NCBI GenBank assembly: GCA_902491575.1 | Contig: CABUID010000026.1 | Coordinates: 1-8,078, forward strand | Length of the DNA stretch: 8,078 bases | Direction: 5' to 3' | Source of the DNA: an uncultured Bacillota bacterium | GTDB lineage: Bacteria > Bacillota_I > Bacilli_A > RFN20 > CAG-631 | Shown: in pieces, positions 5,501 through 8,078 of the stretch | How the letters are laid out: each line of letters opens with the position of its first letter | Position numbering within the stretch: position 1 is the first letter of the stretch | Notes under the pieces: generated by a model | The model's database searches: none | What the model was told of the DNA's origin: nothing | Seen by the model: the letters and a program-made list of their open reading frames with translations, nothing else | Position numbers and translations under genes: made by a program

Positions 5501-8078
5501 CACTCTTTAATTACGATGAAATTGATAGATTAAATAAACAAGTAAATGCTAATGGGCTTGTCACAACTTTTAAATATGATGTATATGGTAAGTTAAGAGA
5601 AAAAATTGCTGAATTAGGTGGGGCTAGAAATGGTTGTATTTATATCTATGATTCAAAAGGCAACATTTCTTCAATTACTGCATGTAACGGAACTAAATAT
5701 ACTTTTTCATATACTATCGATCAACAACTTCACACTGTTGCAGTTAATGGTAAAACTATTGTTAAAAATTTCTATACCAAAATAATTAACGGCATTAACA
5801 CAAATCTATTAACTAAACAAATTCTAGGAGATAGTGAAGCGTGTGGTTTTTATAATTTTGAATATGATAAAAAAGAAAGATTGACAAAAGTTAGATTTAA
5901 TAATGTAGTTCAAGTCGAATATAAGTACAACGAAAATAATCAACCTTCTGAAATATATGATTGTATCAACGATAATCATCTTTTCTTATCTTACAATTCA
6001 AATGGAGATGTAGTATCAGCATTAGATAGTAGTGGTAATCAATTTGCTTATGACTATGACAATTTGAAAAATGTACAAAAGGAAATTACAAGCATTGATG
6101 GTTTATTAAGAAGTTTTGATTACGAATATAAATATGAGTACAACGACTATACTCCTTCAGGATATTTTGCTCGATTAGAACGTGCTTTCCCAGATGAAAT
6201 TATTAAAGGTGGTAGTGGTTTTGAAGGTGTTTATGGTGGTAGATCACGTTTAAATACTATTAGAAGAAAAAGAATGACTACACTTAATGAAAATCCATTA
6301 GACGATAGTGTGGCTTCATTAGTATTTAAGGATGACAATGCGGTTATTGCTTATGATACTTCAACTTTTAATAGAGAAAGAAAAGGTAAATCTACAAGTA
6401 ATAAGAACTTTGATTTAAAGAATTGGCAAGATAACTTTAATCATAGAAAAACGATTTATGCCTGGATTAAACCTATTGAAACTATTAAAGGTGCACAAAG
6501 AGTTTTTGCTTTAGCTGAAAAAGAAGCTTCTAAAATTAGATTTACTTTAAGTGCATTGGCAGATGGAAAAATAGAAATTAAAGACAATTTAACAAATAAT
6601 GTTGTTACAAGTAGAACAACATTAAAAATGGATAGTTGGAACTTAGTTGGTATGAAACTAAGTTACTCAGTTAGAACTAATAAAAGAACGATTAAACTCA
6701 TTTTAAATGATGAAATAACATCTATTGATTATTTTGATAAATCTTATATTACAAATTTAAAGTACTTTATTTTAGGTGCACCATCAGATGATTTAAGTAT
6801 GCCTAATTTGTATTCACTAGATAAAAACGGATATTTAACTGATGGTAAAAAATATCCATTAAATATGAAGTTTAAAGTATCTTTTGTATCAGTTGGTTCA
6901 AGTGATATAACTGATGAAAACTTTAAGGGGATTTATTTTGAAGGTTTAGATTATTTATGTAATAAACCTAACTATGGAGCTAGTGGTGTTACTTATTTTA
7001 ACGATGAGGCATATGAAGGTTATGATGTTATTTCTTTAAATGGATCATTGACTTCTTTAAAGAAAATGAAACCTAAAGTCTATGCTTTTTCTGAAACTTC
7101 ATTTAGAAACGAAAAACAAAAGATGTTTAAGTTTGATAGAACAGGTGTTAATCCTCTCTATCGTCACGTTTATGCAAGTTATGATGGAGTTCATAACTTA
7201 AATAATGGAAGTAAATCAAAATTGGCTTATGATTTGTTAATTAAAGATCAAGGAAATATCAATTTAAGATTTAAAGTTGATGATGTTGAAGAAACTGATG
7301 ATAAGGTAGTCTTATATTCGGTAAAAGATGGAAAACAAGTTTTAAAGATATTTGTTTATGGCGAAGATATTTATCTTAGAACAGATAGCAATGAGATTGA
7401 AGATACATGCATGATAGGTTATGTCAATCCAGGTGAGTGGATTAACTTGTCATTAATATTTGATGCTAATGGTCATGCTTATGTTAAAACTGATTATGAT
7501 GAATTCCCAGTTGATAATATTTATATCAATTTAGAGGGAGCTTTAACATATTTTGGTTGTGCAGTAGATAGTAATAATAATCCTTGTTATCACTTAAACG
7601 GTTGTATGGAAATGATATCGTTTAAAGATAGCTATGCAACTTTAGATGAGATTAATAGAATTATAGATGATGGTCAATCAATTTCAGTCAGAACTTATTT
7701 TGATGAAATGGGAAGAACTGAAGTTAAGAAAATTCATTATAAAAATAAAGAACTAGCTAAGAAGTATGCTTATAAAAAATATCTTACTAATACAACTACT
7801 AAAGTTGAATCAGAACAATTGTTTAATGGTGAATCATTAAATTACGAGTATGATTCTTTAGGAAATATTACTTCTATAAAAAGATTAGACTCTTCAAATA
7901 GTGAAATAGATAAAAAAGAATACACATATGATGGTTTATCAAGGTTAACTAAATCAAATATAAATGGTCTTGTTCACACATATAGTTATGACTCAAATAA
8001 CAATATCAAAACAAAAGATGGTCTTACTTATACATACGATAGCGTTGATAAAGATAAGTTAATAAGTCGAAGTGATGG
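2563..8078 (+). CDS. Giant YD-repeat (Rhs/WapA-like) protein, 3' end missing
   Basis: An uninterrupted frame runs from ATG 2563 to the window edge: 1,838 codons plus two bases, no stop. Modules, approximate residues: 1-155 a DNRLRE-like beta domain (KLRLKV at 62-67, FDLTKYL at 123-129); 239-267 an Rhs-type lead-in (RFSGDYTITRDDEDG); 323-450 the first YD repeats (ITYEYDSNGRPKKITD, FTYDDKKRLVRIVD); 530-710 and 715-866 two carbohydrate-binding-like jelly rolls, each starting NNSFD or NNGYFE and ending VDDLSL or VDAIQLY; 873-1196 a second YD block (FNYDEIDRLNKQVNANG); 1295-1420 and about 1550-1702 two LamG/concanavalin-like domains (KTIYAWIKP; NLRFKVDDV and PGEWINLSLIF); 1707-1838 a third YD block (YTYDGLSRLTKSNING) leading towards the Rhs core. 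YD repeats build the hollow shell of Rhs, TcC and WapA-type toxins. Unlike WapA, the N-terminus (MFINSNNLTGTVKF) has no signal peptide, and no membrane helix is seen. The C-terminal toxin, if present, is beyond the edge. A phage or surface adhesin is an alternative. Confidence 0.93.
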   Translation, partial: MFINSNNLTGTVKFALETKYLSPTGNILTDSTGKRTVTKDGLVLFQIEISQLNIAAKVVNSKLRLKVKSVEENARYDLYLINESSYKKKNSADIDLSSFTIIDSIFYNGKPNLYDRVDELLEFDLTKYLYDTKRRTRFIWFALKSSAKDFNIYDIDELFKKEIVLTIDENNIRGLDDIYEFTQEDVGFAGISSINLASGKLIHKVEPIKTSNSKNPAAFHAFFNIENPTYNQVLGKYWRFSGDYTITRDDEDGVIELIDPSNKSLVLYSCRPDDIKDLYNLDPISPFNGEYFVCFGETVYCLASYNDLKTFIFVDRYNNKMYFETDRQLLTKIELGTGKTITYEYDSNGRPKKITDGDGEYLAITYSIGKVYVKQFSFKDVLLYKVEFDVTNETVNSIKSSIGDSSIVVNEALFTYDDKKRLVRIVDKTNGIGSRISYSNQNQVTKVVHEFIGDIDEQKYTTYDYYTFQTRVTDYTGFYSDYYFDYLGRCRSVIDCEAKSIVKNYKDISNGISGGLISESKVQVNERNIIDNNSFDSGDLFTSELPWKLVYGSKNYFKVVDGGVYGQKCLKVEKGVGSLEIKQDLYLPLPGTYTFKTFFKAICNPRSILASGDIKAIVKVKYLEEIDSSNPATNKSKYGSSAIEPGIYQKEKEYVVSNTLGGTFDWNAYEKTGVVIPGGENISNVTVTVHLVFGGSRYVAYVDDLSLTFGDHNVRYNYINNGYFEGKNLSWICSNIGANDFIEYTGLDHPLVLGSTVLRMKSDLNKCKVIYKKIAISGNAGESLLLTLFGKGNVSKNDTFQAYLKIHYLDKSEIVMHTFDFDPNYENWQVLTRNVIAERSFDYVEVGVKARAKSDVYVDAIQLYKDDFGKEYSYTEQNNLSEVVNSDGSFSNISYDSNSRVTEMTDVSGDTFRFTYGNATNRKVAQITNNQNSKIMYKYSGENKTETKIITSTGETLCTKDEYDEGNKLISQTDDTGAKTLFNYDEIDRLNKQVNANGLVTTFKYDVYGKLREKIAELGGARNGCIYIYDSKGNISSITACNGTKYTFSYTIDQQLHTVAVNGKTIVKNFYTKIINGINTNLLTKQILGDSEACGFYNFEYDKKERLTKVRFNNVVQVEYKYNENNQPSEIYDCINDNHLFLSYNSNGDVVSALDSSGNQFAYDYDNLKNVQKEITSIDGLLRSFDYEYKYEYNDYTPSGYFARLERAFPDEIIKGGSGFEGVYGGRSRLNTIRRKRMTTLNENPLDDSVASLVFKDDNAVIAYDTSTFNRERKGKSTSNKNFDLKNWQDNFNHRKTIYAWIKPIETIKGAQRVFALAEKEASKIRFTLSALADGKIEIKDNLTNNVVTSRTTLKMDSWNLVGMKLSYSVRTNKRTIKLILNDEITSIDYFDKSYITNLKYFILGAPSDDLSMPNLYSLDKNGYLTDGKKYPLNMKFKVSFVSVGSSDITDENFKGIYFEGLDYLCNKPNYGASGVTYFNDEAYEGYDVISLNGSLTSLKKMKPKVYAFSETSFRNEKQKMFKFDRTGVNPLYRHVYASYDGVHNLNNGSKSKLAYDLLIKDQGNINLRFKVDDVEETDDKVVLYSVKDGKQVLKIFVYGEDIYLRTDSNEIEDTCMIGYVNPGEWINLSLIFDANGHAYVKTDYDEFPVDNIYINLEGALTYFGCAVDSNNNPCYHLNGCMEMISFKDSYATLDEINRIIDDGQSISVRTYFDEMGRTEVKKIHYKNKELAKKYAYKKYLTNTTTKVESEQLFNGESLNYEYDSLGNITSIKRLDSSNSEIDKKEYTYDGLSRLTKSNINGLVHTYSYDSNNNIKTKDGLTYTYDSVDKDKLISRSD

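Noticed and set aside
2563..8078. Mycoplasma genetic code (TGA as tryptophan)
   Set aside because: All tryptophans seen in the long frame are TGG and no in-frame TGA occurs, which would be unlikely in AT-rich DNA under that code.
1..8078. CRISPR array, tRNA, rRNA, insertion sequence or attachment site
   Set aside because: No regularly spaced direct repeats, cloverleaf, conserved rRNA stretch, transposase frame or paired terminal repeats were found on either strand by eye.

Overview
The window is very AT-rich. Its strong Shine-Dalgarno sites (AAGGAGG, AAGGAG), AGA-dominated arginine usage and all-TAA stops suggest a low-GC Firmicute or Mollicute-like bacterium (Bacilli, Erysipelotrichia, Acholeplasma or RF39-type). 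In the giant reading frame about ten tryptophans are all TGG and no in-frame TGA occurs over some 1,838 codons, so the standard bacterial code fits better than the Mycoplasma code. Everything recognised is on the + strand; no database search was possible.

Layout. Bases 1-33 are the last ten codons of an upstream gene with a Cys/His-rich tail, closed by a strong intrinsic terminator (41-85). Bases 86-325 hold no convincing gene. They contain a second, unassigned intrinsic terminator (220-243) and a long-range inverted repeat just before the first gene of a compact five-gene run. The run is: (1) an 89-aa protein with one N-terminal membrane helix and a helical tail; (2) a 95-aa three-helix protein resembling the Phage_holin_5_2 type of holin; (3) and (4) two related proteins of 283 and 271 aa, each with a C-terminal MNT/pol-beta nucleotidyltransferase domain whose catalytic residues look intact, behind an N-terminal region that reads like a Fic domain with its active-site motif lost; (5) a very large YD-repeat (Rhs/WapA-like) protein of at least 1,838 residues that runs off the window. 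Genes 1-2 are 13 nt apart, genes 2-3 overlap by 11 nt, genes 3-4 by 1 nt, and genes 4-5 are 10 nt apart, so they are probably co-transcribed and partly translationally coupled.

How they may work together (inference). The giant protein has DNRLRE-like, carbohydrate-binding-like and LamG-like modules typical of surface or secreted proteins, but no signal peptide or membrane anchor. A holin-like protein encoded in the same operon suggests holin-dependent export, as known for TcdE with the large clostridial toxins and for type 10 secretion. The paired pseudo-Fic/nucleotidyltransferase proteins between holin and cargo could modify, silence or chaperone the cargo or its toxic C-terminus, or act on host factors. 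The Rhs core, any C-terminal toxin, any immunity gene and any endolysin would lie beyond the right edge and cannot be seen.
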